Source of the DNA: DASYHS01 sp035998295
Lineage (GTDB): Bacteria > Pseudomonadota > Alphaproteobacteria > Azospirillales > Azospirillaceae
Assembly (NCBI RefSeq): GCF_035998295.1
Contig: NZ_DASYHS010000070.1
Coordinates: 1-64,000 of the forward strand
DNA: 64,000 nt
Direction: 5' to 3'
The notes under the pieces were generated by a model. That model was given only the letters and a program-made list of their open reading frames with translations, made no database searches and was not told where the DNA came from. The translations under genes and the position numbers were made by a program. Of this stretch, positions 57,013 through 64,000 are shown one piece after another (position 1 is the first letter of the stretch; every line of letters begins with the position of its first letter).

Positions 57013-57089
57013 TGGTCGGGGCGCCCGGATTCGAACCGGGGGCCTCCAGTACCCAAAACTGGCGCGCTACCAGACTGCGCTACGCCCCG
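57013..57089 (-). tRNA. tRNA-Pro (TGG)
   Basis: A 77-base cloverleaf on the minus strand. The acceptor CGGGGCG pairs with CGCCCCG, the anticodon loop TTTGGGT gives TGG (plus-strand 57053-57055), and CCA is encoded. Its 5' 23 bases and its upstream region are duplicated at 58296-58349. Confidence 0.95.
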
Positions 57090-57120
57090 AACTGTACGAG
57101 AGGCCAGGGAATACAACGCT
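57067..57120. repeat. 54-bp direct repeat (attachment-site-like), copy 1 at tRNA-Pro
   Basis: Identical to 58296-58349, same orientation. It covers the 5' 23 bases of tRNA-Pro (acceptor strand and D arm) and 31 bases upstream of the gene. Imperfect similarity continues to about 57174/58403. The copies enclose 1175 bp with a broken integrase. Confidence 0.9.
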
Positions 57121-57287
57121 ATTGCCGGCCTGGTCAACGTCTATCGGCGGGTCGGGGTATAGGATGGAATGGGACAGATCGGGATCGTTGTGGCACAGAT
57201 CTGACACACTGATCCACGGCTTCCCCTTTCATCCGTTCCGGCTCCGTTCATGGCTCATGAAAGGGGTTGGACACGGAAATACCAGCG

Positions 57288-57523
57288 ATGATCGAGGCGC
57301 TCCGGAAGGAGGGCTTCGTGGTGCAGAGTCGCATCCCGGAGGGGCGGCTGCAGGCGGTCGGAAAGCTGCCGGCCGGGGGTACAGCGACAAGGACATCGGG
57401 CGTCGCCTCGATCTGAGCGAGCCGTCGGTGAAGCTCGTCGTCAAGACGCTGCTCCGGCAGGCCGGTGTCCACAACCGGACCCAAGAGGTCCTGGACCGCT
57501 TCCCCGAACTCAAAGCGGCGAAG
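57288..57523 (+). pseudogene. remnant of a LuxR-type response regulator
   Basis: Two frames give pieces of one protein: 57288-57380 reads MIEALRKEGFVVQSRIPEGR, and 57377-57523 in another frame reads GYSDKDIGRRLDLSEPSVKL followed by VVKTLLRQAGVHNRTQ. The second piece is a clear GerE/LuxR helix-turn-helix. The receiver domain is missing and a frameshift joins the pieces, so the gene is dead. Confidence 0.55.
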
Positions 57524-57760
57524 CGGCCGGCGGCGTCTCGGGGCTGGTCGGCGTCGGGCTCGAACTGCTGCTCGAAGGCGGTGGCGAGGTCGGGAACCGC
57601 GGCACCGAGTGCGTCGGGCCCAGGACCATCCCCGGCGGCAGCGGACGGCCGCTGATCGCCAGGAGCAGTTCGTAGTTCGAGAGGGTCCGGTCCCGCATAG
57701 CCGCCTCGTTGGATCGTCCTGAAGATTGACTTTGCGGTACGGAACCCGTTTCCCGCAAGC

Positions 57761-58180
57761 ATGTCTCTCACCGCCTTGAAGAACCGCTGCATGATCTGGA
57801 ACCCGCGCGCGACGAGGCCTTTCGCTCCGTACTTTCCGTGTGCCTGCTCGCGGTGCCAGTACTCTCGCTACCGCGGTGAGCCCATGAAGGAGATCAAACG
57901 GGCGTTCGCCACCGGCCGGAAGCGGATCGGAATGCCGGAGCTGCGCTTCCACGATCTCCGGCACACGGTGGCGAGCTGGCTCCTGAACGAGGGCTACACG
58001 CTCAAGATGGTTCAGACGATCCTGGGCGGTACGCAGATCACCACCACTGCGCGCTACGCGCACCTGGAGAAGGGCGCTACGGCCGAGGCGATGAGCCGCT
58101 CGCTCGGCAAGCTCGCCCGGCGGCGCCCGGACGCGGCGGAAAAGGAAGAAGTTCGCCAGAAGGTAAAAGGGATCGCCTGA
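57761..58180 (+). pseudogene. truncated tyrosine recombinase (phage-type integrase), C-terminal part
   Basis: The last 140 residues hold the integrase active-site region: LRFHDLRHTVASWLL (H-x-x-R box) and GTQITTTARYAHL, with the nucleophilic Tyr. The conserved His that normally stands in LGH is Gly here (ILGGTQ), and the N-terminal DNA-binding and first catalytic Arg segments are absent. Real coding similarity begins near 57884 (MKEIKRAFATGRKR). It is an inactive remnant between the two 54-bp repeats. Confidence 0.75.
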
Positions 58181-58295
58181 CAAAGTTCCGGCACAAACCG
58201 CGCCATGTGGTGCGGCGGACCGGAGCAAAGGTTTTGAATTCGCTAGGGATTTTGAAGTTTAGCAGGGGTGCGGGAGATTATGCCCAAAACCAACA

Positions 58296-58349
58296 CTACC
58301 AGACTGCGCTACGCCCCGAACTGTACGAGAGGCCAGGGAATACAACGCT
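58296..58349. repeat. 54-bp direct repeat, copy 2 beside O-methyltransferase gene
   Basis: Second copy of 57067-57120. It contains the 5' half of tRNA-Pro but the rest of the tRNA is replaced by AT-richer DNA (58190-58290), so it cannot be a functional tRNA. Confidence 0.9.
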
Positions 58350-58438
58350 TTCGCCTGCCCGGTCAACGTCTATCGGCAGGTCGGAACAAGGGGTGGAATG
58401 GGGTATTAAGGAAGCGACAGACACCAGGAGATCCCCTC

Positions 58439-59107
58439 ATGTCGCGGCGTACCATAACGATGACCGACCGCTTGCACGACTACCTGGTCGCCCAGTCGGT
58501 CCGCGAGCATCCCGTGCAGGCCAGGCTGCGCGAGGCGACCGCGGCGCTCGGCGGGCCGGCGGGCATGCAGATCTCGCCCGAGCAGGGCGCCCTTATGCGC
58601 CTTCTGGTCGAGCTGACGGGGGCCCGCAGGGTCCTGGAGGTCGGCACCTTCACCGGGTACTCCGCCCTCTCCTGCGCCCTCTCGCTGCCAGAGGACGGCC
58701 GGGTCGTCGCCTGCGACCTGAGCGAGGAATGGACCGCGATCGCGCTCGCCCACTGGGCAGAGGCAGGGGTCGCCGACAAGGTGGAGCTGCGCCTCGGCCC
58801 GGCGCTCGACACCCTGGACCGGCTGCTGGCGGAAGGGGCGGCGGACAGCTTCGACATGATGTTCATCGATGCCGACAAGCCGAACTACGAGGGCTACTAC
58901 GAAGCCGGGCTGAAGCTCGTCCGGCCGGGCGGGCTGATCCTGGCCGACAATACCCTGTGGGGCGGCTCCGTCGCCGATCCCGAGGACACCCGCGAGAGCA
59001 CCCTGGCCCTGCGCGCCTTCAACGCCAGGCTTCGCGACGACGACCGGATCTCGCTGAGCCTGGTCCCGATCGGCGACGGCCTGACCTTCGCGCTTCGCCG
59101 GCGCTAA
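58439..59107 (+). CDS. class I SAM-dependent O-methyltransferase (catechol OMT-like)
   Basis: A 222-residue methyltransferase: LEVGTFTGYSALSCALSL (SAM loop), VVACDLSEEW, and the metal-site region FDMMFIDADKPNYEGYYEAG with ILADNTLWGG. Caffeoyl-CoA/catechol family. The substrate is unknown. ATG 58439 has AGGAG 9 bases upstream. Its upstream region is the right half of the tRNA-Pro duplication. The stop overlaps that of the convergent DUF192 gene. Confidence 0.92.
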   Translation: MSRRTITMTDRLHDYLVAQSVREHPVQARLREATAALGGPAGMQISPEQGALMRLLVELTGARRVLEVGTFTGYSALSCALSLPEDGRVVACDLSEEWTAIALAHWAEAGVADKVELRLGPALDTLDRLLAEGAADSFDMMFIDADKPNYEGYYEAGLKLVRPGGLILADNTLWGGSVADPEDTRESTLALRAFNARLRDDDRISLSLVPIGDGLTFALRRR

Positions 59108-59571
59108 TCCGCCGGAAACGCCGGATGGACGACGCGGTCGCCGACCCGGATGCCGAGCCGCGACGCGATGCCGCCGTTCAGCTCCAGCACGGCCCGCACC
59201 GGCTCCGGGGCGGCGATCGTCCGCAGCGAGCGGGGTTCCGCGTTCTCGTGGATGCCGGCGATGCGGCCGGTCCGGTCGATGAAGAGCATGTCGAGCGGGA
59301 TGTAGGTGTTCTTCATCCACATCGTCGCGACCCGGTCCTCCTCGTGGACGAACAGCATCCCGGCGTCGGGCGCCATCTCGGTCCGGTACATCAGCCCCTG
59401 CGCCATCTGCTTCGGGGTTTCGGCCATCTCCACGGTGAAGCGGTACTCGCCCCCCGCCGCCGTGCGGATCGTGAGCGGCTCGGTACGGAAGGTCTCGGTG
59501 GCCGATGCCGGAACCGCGAACAGCCCCAGCAGCGCCAGGGCGGCCAGCGCCCCCTTGATGCGCGCGATCAT
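59104..59571 (-). CDS. DUF192 exported protein
   Basis: A 155-residue exported protein. The signal peptide ends near PASA-TETF, followed by the DUF192 core: AETPKQMAQGLMYRTEM, GMLFVHEEDRVATMWMKNTY and IPLDMLFID. The fold is known but the function is not. It converges on the O-methyltransferase gene with overlapping stop codons. Confidence 0.88.
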   Translation of the reverse strand: MIARIKGALAALALLGLFAVPASATETFRTEPLTIRTAAGGEYRFTVEMAETPKQMAQGLMYRTEMAPDAGMLFVHEEDRVATMWMKNTYIPLDMLFIDRTGRIAGIHENAEPRSLRTIAAPEPVRAVLELNGGIASRLGIRVGDRVVHPAFPAD

Positions 59572-59613
59572 GGGAACGTGGCTAACCGAACCGGCCGCCG
59601 CTTGTAAAGCCCC

Positions 59614-60735
59614 TCACGCCGGCGCCGGCCAGCCCCGGCGGACGGCGGCGACCACGGAGCGGATCTCGGGGCGCACTGGGCCGTAGTTGGGCGGGTCCGC
59701 CATGGCGGTAAACCAGCGCTCGGGCAGGGGATGGCCGCGCCGCCGCGTCCAGCTGAACCCCCTCAGGATCTCGGCCGCCTCGGGCGTCGGCGCCTGGTCG
59801 GGATCGATCCCGTTGACGACGGCCCAGACACCGGCCCAGCAGCGCCCGACCGACCAGGGATTGTAGCCCCCTCCCCCGAGCACCAGGCGCCGCGGCGCCA
59901 GCGGCAGCAGGGCGGCCACCGCGTCCCACAGCGCGCGGTTCGACAGGTCGAGCAGGCTCAGCGGGTCGTCGGCCAGCGCGTCGGCGCCGCACTGGATCAC
60001 GATGGCGCCGGGTTCGAACGCCTCGCCGAGCGGGACCAGCGCATGCTCGACGACATAGGCGAGCTCGCAGTCGTTGAAGCCCGCCGGCACCGGGAGGTTG
60101 CGGGCCATGCCCCCGGCCCTGTCCTCCACCAGCCCGGTGCGCGGCCAGCGCCCCGCCTCGTGCACGGACACGGTGAGGACACGGTCGTCGTCGTGGAAGG
60201 CGTCCTGGACGCCGTCGCCGTGATGGGCGTCGAGATCGACGTACAGCACCCGCTCCATGCCCAGGTCGAGCAGCCGCAGGATCGCCAGGACCGGATCGTT
60301 GAAGTAGCAGAACCCGCTCGCCCGGTCCGGCCGGCCGTGATGGGTGCCACCGGCGGGGCTGTACACCGTCCGCCCCTCCGCCACCAGGGCCGCCCCCAGC
60401 AGGGAGGCGCCGGCGGCGGTCGCCGGCCTGCGGAACACTTCCGGGAAGATCGGATTGCCCATGCGGCCGATGGCGTAGCGCTCGCACAGCTCCGCCGGCA
60501 GGCGCTGCTCCACCTCGGCACGCCGGACCGCGTCGACGTAGTCGGGCGCATGGAAGCGGCACAGCTCCGCCGGCGTCGCGACCGGGCTGTCGATATAGAC
60601 CTCCGGCGTCAGCCAGCCCATGGCGCGCGCGAGGTCGATCGCCGCCGATACCCGCGGGATCGCCAGCGGGTGCTTGCTGCCGTAGCTGGACGACCGGTAG
60701 ATCTCGCTGCCGATGAAAAGGGGGGAGCCGGACAT
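59614..60735 (-). CDS. histone-deacetylase-family amidohydrolase (AcuC type)
   Basis: A 373-residue zinc amidohydrolase: the paired His in GGTHHGRPDRASGFCYFND, metal-binding DLDAHHGDGVQ, and GGGGYNPWSVGRCW. AcuC-type enzymes deacetylate proteins (acetyl-CoA synthetase in Bacillus) or polyamines; the choice is not possible from sequence. ATG 60735, or GTG 60738 one codon earlier. It diverges from the thiamine-type riboswitch operon. Confidence 0.9.
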   Translation of the reverse strand: MSGSPLFIGSEIYRSSSYGSKHPLAIPRVSAAIDLARAMGWLTPEVYIDSPVATPAELCRFHAPDYVDAVRRAEVEQRLPAELCERYAIGRMGNPIFPEVFRRPATAAGASLLGAALVAEGRTVYSPAGGTHHGRPDRASGFCYFNDPVLAILRLLDLGMERVLYVDLDAHHGDGVQDAFHDDDRVLTVSVHEAGRWPRTGLVEDRAGGMARNLPVPAGFNDCELAYVVEHALVPLGEAFEPGAIVIQCGADALADDPLSLLDLSNRALWDAVAALLPLAPRRLVLGGGGYNPWSVGRCWAGVWAVVNGIDPDQAPTPEAAEILRGFSWTRRRGHPLPERWFTAMADPPNYGPVRPEIRSVVAAVRRGWPAPA

Positions 60736-60832
60736 CACGGCACATCAGCTAGTTCTCTCCGGGCTCCGCGTCAACGACCGCCGCCCAAGGTGCTTGCCAG
60801 GGGGCGGAAAGGATGCGATATGCGGGGTCGCA

Positions 60833-60925
60833 TCACTGGGGGGAGCCGGCTGTCGGCTGAGAGGTCCCGAAACGGGGACGACCCCTGGAACCTGATCCGG
60901 ATCATACCGGCGAAGGGATCAGTGA
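60833..60925 (+). promoter_or_regulatory. TPP riboswitch
   Basis: The conserved THI-element core is present: GGGGGGAGCC, GCTGAGAGG, GACCCCTGGAACCTGATCC and GGATCATACCGGCGAAGGGA. P1 pairs TCACTG (60833-60838) with CAGTGA (60920-60925). The only ribosome-binding site for the first gene, GAAGGG (60912-60917), lies inside the aptamer core 11 bases before the ATG. Bound TPP should therefore block translation directly. Confidence 0.95.
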
Positions 60926-60928
60926 CCC

Positions 60929-61690
60929 ATGCTCGACGGCCCGGGGGCCAGGCCCCCTTCCCTTCCGCTTTCCGTGACGCTGTCCGGCGCCAGGCTGACC
61001 TATGCCGGCCGGCCGGTCTTCGACGGTCTCGACTTCACGATCGAGGGCGGGCTGACGACCTGCCTGCTCGGCCCCAGCGGCGTCGGCAAGAGCACGCTCC
61101 TCCGCCTCGTCGCCGGGCTTGCCGCTCCCGAGCCGCCGACCGCGATCGCGGCCGGTGACGGCCGCCCGCTGGCGGGCCGGGTCGCGTGGATGGCGCAGCA
61201 GGACCTGCTGATGCCCTGGCTGCGGGTCGAGGACAACCTCCTGCTCGGCGCCCGCCTGCGCGGCCTGCCCGTGACGCCGGCCCTGCGCGCGCGGGCCGCG
61301 GAGCTGCTCACGCTGGTCGGGCTGGCGCACCGGGCATCCGACCTGCCGGCGACGCTGTCGGGCGGGATGCGCCAGCGCGTCGCCCTGGCGCGGACCTTGA
61401 TGGAGGACCGGCCGGTCGTGCTGATGGACGAGCCGTTCTCGGCCCTCGACGCGCTGACGCGGCTGCGGCTCCAGGACCTCGCCGCCCCGCTGCTCGCCGG
61501 GCGCACCGTCCTGCTCGTGACCCATGACCCGCTCGAGGCACTGCGGCTCGGCCACCGCGTCCACGTCATGACCGGCCAGCCGGCGACGATCGGGCCGGCG
61601 CTGCTTCCGGCCGGCGCGCCGCCGCGCCGTGCGGACGACCCGGCGCTGCTGGCGCTCCAGGCCGAACTCCTGGGGCGGCTCGCGATATGA
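60929..61690 (+). CDS. thiZ: pyrimidine-precursor ABC transporter ATPase ThiZ
   Basis: A 253-residue ATPase: Walker A GPSGVGKST, Q-loop WMAQQDLLMPWL, signature LSGGMRQRVALART, Walker B VVLMDEPFSALD, and switch His VTHDP. With ThiX and ThiY it imports a thiamine pyrimidine precursor (HMP or formylaminopyrimidine). The assignment of substrate rests on the TPP riboswitch and on ThiY. ATG 60929. The stop overlaps thiX. Confidence 0.9.
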   Translation: MLDGPGARPPSLPLSVTLSGARLTYAGRPVFDGLDFTIEGGLTTCLLGPSGVGKSTLLRLVAGLAAPEPPTAIAAGDGRPLAGRVAWMAQQDLLMPWLRVEDNLLLGARLRGLPVTPALRARAAELLTLVGLAHRASDLPATLSGGMRQRVALARTLMEDRPVVLMDEPFSALDALTRLRLQDLAAPLLAGRTVLLVTHDPLEALRLGHRVHVMTGQPATIGPALLPAGAPPRRADDPALLALQAELLGRLAI

Positions 61691-62448
61691 GGTTCGTCCG
61701 CGCCACCGTCACGCTCGCGGCGATCCTCGTCGCCTGGCACGCCGTCGTCCTCGTCTCGGGGCTGCCCCACTTCATCCTGCCCTCGCCGTTGCGCGTCGGC
61801 GCGATGCTGGCCGACCGCGCCTCCCTGATCGCGACGCATGCCGCCTACACCCTGGCCGAGATCCTGCTCGGCCTGGCGCTCGGCACGCTGCTCGGCTGCA
61901 CGACCGCGCTGACCTTGGCGGCGTTCCGCCCGGCGCGGCGCTGGCTGCTGCCGCTGCTCGTCGTCAGCCAGGCCGTGCCGGTCTTCGCGCTGGCGCCGAT
62001 CCTGGTGCTCTGGTTCGGCTACGGGATGGCGTCCAAGATCGTGATGGCGACGCTGGTGATCTATTTCCCGGTCACCTCCGCCTTCTACGACGGGCTGCGG
62101 CGGACCGACCCGGGCTGGCTGGACCTCGCCCGGACCATGGACGGCCCGCGCTGGCGCGTGCTGTGGCACGTCCGCCTGCCGGCGGCCCTGCCCGCCTTCG
62201 CCTCGGGCCTGCGCGTGGCGGCGGCCGTGGCGCCGATCGGCGCGGTGGTCGGCGAATGGGTCGGCTCGTCCGTCGGCCTCGGCTTCCTGATGCTCCACGC
62301 CAACGCCCGCATGCAGACGGACCTGATGTTCGCCGCCCTGGCCGTGCTCGCCGCCATGGCGGTCACCCTCTACGTCGCGGTCGACTTCGTCCTGCGGCGC
62401 CTGCTGCCCTGGCAGCCCGAAACCCTTCTTACCGACGAGGGAGAATGA
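61687..62448 (+). CDS. thiX: pyrimidine-precursor ABC transporter permease ThiX
   Basis: A 253-residue permease with six hydrophobic segments and an EAA-type loop (YDGLRRTDPGWLDLARTMDG). It is of the SsuC/TauC type that pairs with NMT1-like binding proteins. ATGA overlap with thiZ at 61687. It is followed 4 bp later by thiY. Confidence 0.9.
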   Translation: MRFVRATVTLAAILVAWHAVVLVSGLPHFILPSPLRVGAMLADRASLIATHAAYTLAEILLGLALGTLLGCTTALTLAAFRPARRWLLPLLVVSQAVPVFALAPILVLWFGYGMASKIVMATLVIYFPVTSAFYDGLRRTDPGWLDLARTMDGPRWRVLWHVRLPAALPAFASGLRVAAAVAPIGAVVGEWVGSSVGLGFLMLHANARMQTDLMFAALAVLAAMAVTLYVAVDFVLRRLLPWQPETLLTDEGE

Positions 62449-62452
62449 CACC

Positions 62453-63412
62453 GTGAGAATGCTGAAGCTCGCCGCCGCCGTCCTCGGCATCGGCCTCCTG
62501 GGCGCCGCCCCCGGCCCCGCCCTCGCGCAGGACGGGACCGAGAAGCTGACGGTCCTGCTGGACTGGTTCGTGAACCCCGACCATGCGCCGCTCTACGTCG
62601 CCCTGGAGAAGGGCTATTTCCGGGACGCCGGACTGGAGGTCGAGTTCATACAGCCCGCCGATCCGGCCGACCCGCCGAAGCTGGTCGCCGCCGGTCGCGG
62701 CGACGTCGCGATCTCCTACCAGCCCGAGCTGCACCTCCAGGCCGACGCCGGGCTGCCGCTGACGCGGATCGGCACCCTGGTGGCGACCCCGCTCAACTCC
62801 GTGATCGTGCGCGGCGACGGGCCCATCCGGACGCTGGCCGACCTGAAGGGCCGGAAGGTCGGCTACTCGGTGACAGGGTTCGAGGACGCGCTCCTGACCG
62901 CGATGCTGGAGACGGCCGGCCTCGGCCGCGACGACGTCGAGCTGGTCAACGTCAACTTCGCGCTCTCCGCCTCGCTGATGAGCGGCCAGGTCGACGCCGT
63001 GATCGGCGGCTACCGGAACTTCGAGCTGAACCAGATGGAGCTGGAAGGCCATCCCGGCCGCGCCTTCTACCCCGAGGAGCACGGCGTCCCGCCCTATGAC
63101 GAGCTGGTGATCCTCGCCAATTCCGAGCGCCTCGACGATCCGCGCCTGGTGCGCTTCCTGGACGCGGTCGAGCGCGGCGTCCTCTACCTCGTCAACAATC
63201 CCGAGGACAGCTGGGAGCTGTTCCGCAAGGGCCGCCCGGACGTCGACAACGAGCTGAACCGCAAGGCTTGGGACGACACCCTGCCCCGCTTCGCGCACAG
63301 CCCCTCGGCGCTGGACGAGAAGCGCTACGAGCGCTTCGCGCGCTTCCTGCAGGAACGCGGCCTGATCAAGGAGGTCCCGCCGCTGGAGAGCTACGCGGTC
63401 CAGCTCCGCTGA
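62453..63412 (+). CDS. thiY: HMP/formylaminopyrimidine-binding protein ThiY
   Basis: A 319-residue periplasmic receptor of the NMT1/THI5 family. A signal peptide ends at ALA-QDGTE. The mature protein shows VLLDWFVNPDHAPLYVALEK, KKVGYSV-type GRKVGYSVTGFEDALL, and VNVNFALSASLMSGQVDAVI. NMT1/THI5-like proteins bind HMP. The start is GTG 62453 or ATG 62459. The TPP riboswitch controls it together with thiZ and thiX. Confidence 0.88.
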   Translation: MRMLKLAAAVLGIGLLGAAPGPALAQDGTEKLTVLLDWFVNPDHAPLYVALEKGYFRDAGLEVEFIQPADPADPPKLVAAGRGDVAISYQPELHLQADAGLPLTRIGTLVATPLNSVIVRGDGPIRTLADLKGRKVGYSVTGFEDALLTAMLETAGLGRDDVELVNVNFALSASLMSGQVDAVIGGYRNFELNQMELEGHPGRAFYPEEHGVPPYDELVILANSERLDDPRLVRFLDAVERGVLYLVNNPEDSWELFRKGRPDVDNELNRKAWDDTLPRFAHSPSALDEKRYERFARFLQERGLIKEVPPLESYAVQLR

Positions 63413-63441
63413 ACAGCCCGTCCCCGACCCGCTGACCCGAT

Positions 63442-63819
63442 CTAGGGACAAGGGAACAGCGCGACCGGTCGGTCGGGCGTTCCCGTCAGCGCCGCGAGCG
63501 GCGTGCAGGCGCCGGCCGCGCACAGCTCATAGTCGGACGTGAAGGTGGAGTTGGCCAGGACCACGCGCTCCAGCGGGGCGAGGTCGGGGCGGTAGCGCCA
63601 CCAGCCCCCCTCCAGAACCGCGCCGTCCGGGACCTCCATCCCGGCGCCGTGGCCGCGGATGGCCGCCTCCTCCAGCACCAGGCCGCCATCCGCGACGGCC
63701 CAGGCCTCGCGCCAAGCGATCTTCTCGACGGAGTGGGTCCAGGACAGCTCGAAGCGGTCGGCCGGCACGCTGGCAAGCAGCGTGCCGGCGACCGCCGCGA
63801 TGCACAGCGCCGCCGGCAC
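63442..63819 (-). CDS. DUF1850 protein, TRAP transporter partner
   Basis: A 125-residue exported domain: signal-like start (AALCIAAVAGTLLASVPA) then RFELSWTHSVEKIAWREAW, the conserved THS motif of DUF1850, ending ALFPCP with two further Cys upstream (YELCAAGACTPL). DUF1850 genes accompany fused TRAP permeases. The start is GTG 63819 directly after the TGA of the TRAP gene. Confidence 0.85.
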   Translation of the reverse strand: MPAALCIAAVAGTLLASVPADRFELSWTHSVEKIAWREAWAVADGGLVLEEAAIRGHGAGMEVPDGAVLEGGWWRYRPDLAPLERVVLANSTFTSDYELCAAGACTPLAALTGTPDRPVALFPCP

Positions 63820-64000
63820 TCAGGCGGTCCCGGCCACCGTCCGGCGCACCCTCCAGACGTGGAACACCAGGAACGAGCCGCACAGCAGGAAGCCGATCTC
63901 GTCCGTGATCGGCAGCGCCACGACCATCATGAAGGCGCCGGCCGTGGCCCACAGACGCTCGTACCAGCTCAGCGGCGCGAACAGGAAGCCGATCGATCCC
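63820..64000 (-). CDS. TRAP transporter fused permease, C-terminal end only
   Basis: The last 60 codons of a gene running past the window edge: PLSWYERLWATAGAFMMVVA with two membrane segments (GAFMMVVALPITDEIGFLLC; SFLVFHVWRV) and stop at 63820-63822. This end matches the 4TM/12TM fused TRAP permeases, and the DUF1850 gene directly downstream supports that. The substrate cannot be told. Confidence 0.75.
   Translation of the reverse strand, partial: GSIGFLFAPLSWYERLWATAGAFMMVVALPITDEIGFLLCGSFLVFHVWRVRRTVAGTA

Noticed and set aside
58296..58349. Second functional tRNA-Pro gene
   Set aside because: Only the acceptor 5' strand and D arm are present. The anticodon stem does not pair and there is no T arm or 3' acceptor strand.

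Overview
The window is GC-rich chromosomal DNA (roughly 70% by eye) from an alphaproteobacterium, most likely of the Rhodospirillales/Azospirillales type. The lineage call is inference. It rests on popZ, the dusB-ntrB-ntrC-ntrY-ntrX-trkA-hfq-hflX order, an E1-beta subunit carrying its own lipoyl domain, a fused ispDF, a PraR-type regulator, the aapJQMP transporter and an NDUFS4-like complex I accessory protein. Most of the sequence is a dense core genome. Genes are often joined by ATGA, GTGA or TGATG overlaps.

Layout. 1-1.5 kb: groES-groEL behind a CIRCE operator and a -35/-10 promoter. 1.5-15.1 kb, minus strand: cytochrome assembly protein, OsmC-like protein, dusB, the two nitrogen two-component systems NtrBC and NtrYX, TrkA, a D-amino-acid transaminase, a HAD phosphatase, Hfq and HflX. 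15.2-16.9 kb, plus strand: ispDF and a CinA-C amidohydrolase. 16.9-28.6 kb, minus strand: cell-wall genes (mltB-like, rlpA, dacC-like), tmk, ftsB, then the pyruvate dehydrogenase set pdhA-pdhB-pdhC-lpd, lipA and a RatA/Coq10-like protein. 28.9-30.2 kb: a secreted glycine-repeat protein translationally joined to a small lipoprotein. 30.2-36.1 kb, minus strand: an isoaspartate-methyltransferase-like protein, rhodanese, tolC, popZ and valS. 36.3-41.7 kb: tRNA-Cys with its promoter, two small proteins, a PraR-like repressor, a NUDIX hydrolase and a cysteine/sulfur run (cysK, alaX, sseA, GNAT). 41.7-47.8 kb: the general amino-acid ABC transporter aapJQMP, divergent from metC-hisI.

47.9-58.4 kb is the accessory part. 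It holds a 535-base gene-free stretch with an AT-rich core, then an unrecognised gene ending in a sliding-clamp-binding motif, then a CtpA-type protease. Divergent from the protease is a three-gene SMC locus of the Wadjet/MksBEF type (jetA-jetB-jetC) with no jetD nuclease gene. It runs almost directly into tRNA-Arg. A few hundred bases on, the 5' half of tRNA-Pro and its upstream DNA are duplicated around a 1.2-kb scar containing a LuxR remnant and a broken tyrosine recombinase.

58.4-64 kb returns to ordinary content: an O-methyltransferase, a DUF192 protein, an AcuC-type deacetylase, a TPP riboswitch driving a ThiZ-ThiX-ThiY pyrimidine-precursor ABC transporter, and the end of a TRAP transporter with its DUF1850 partner. 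The best leads for new biology are the nuclease-less SMC locus, the clamp-motif gene with its unusual leader, and the Gly-repeat/lipoprotein pair.
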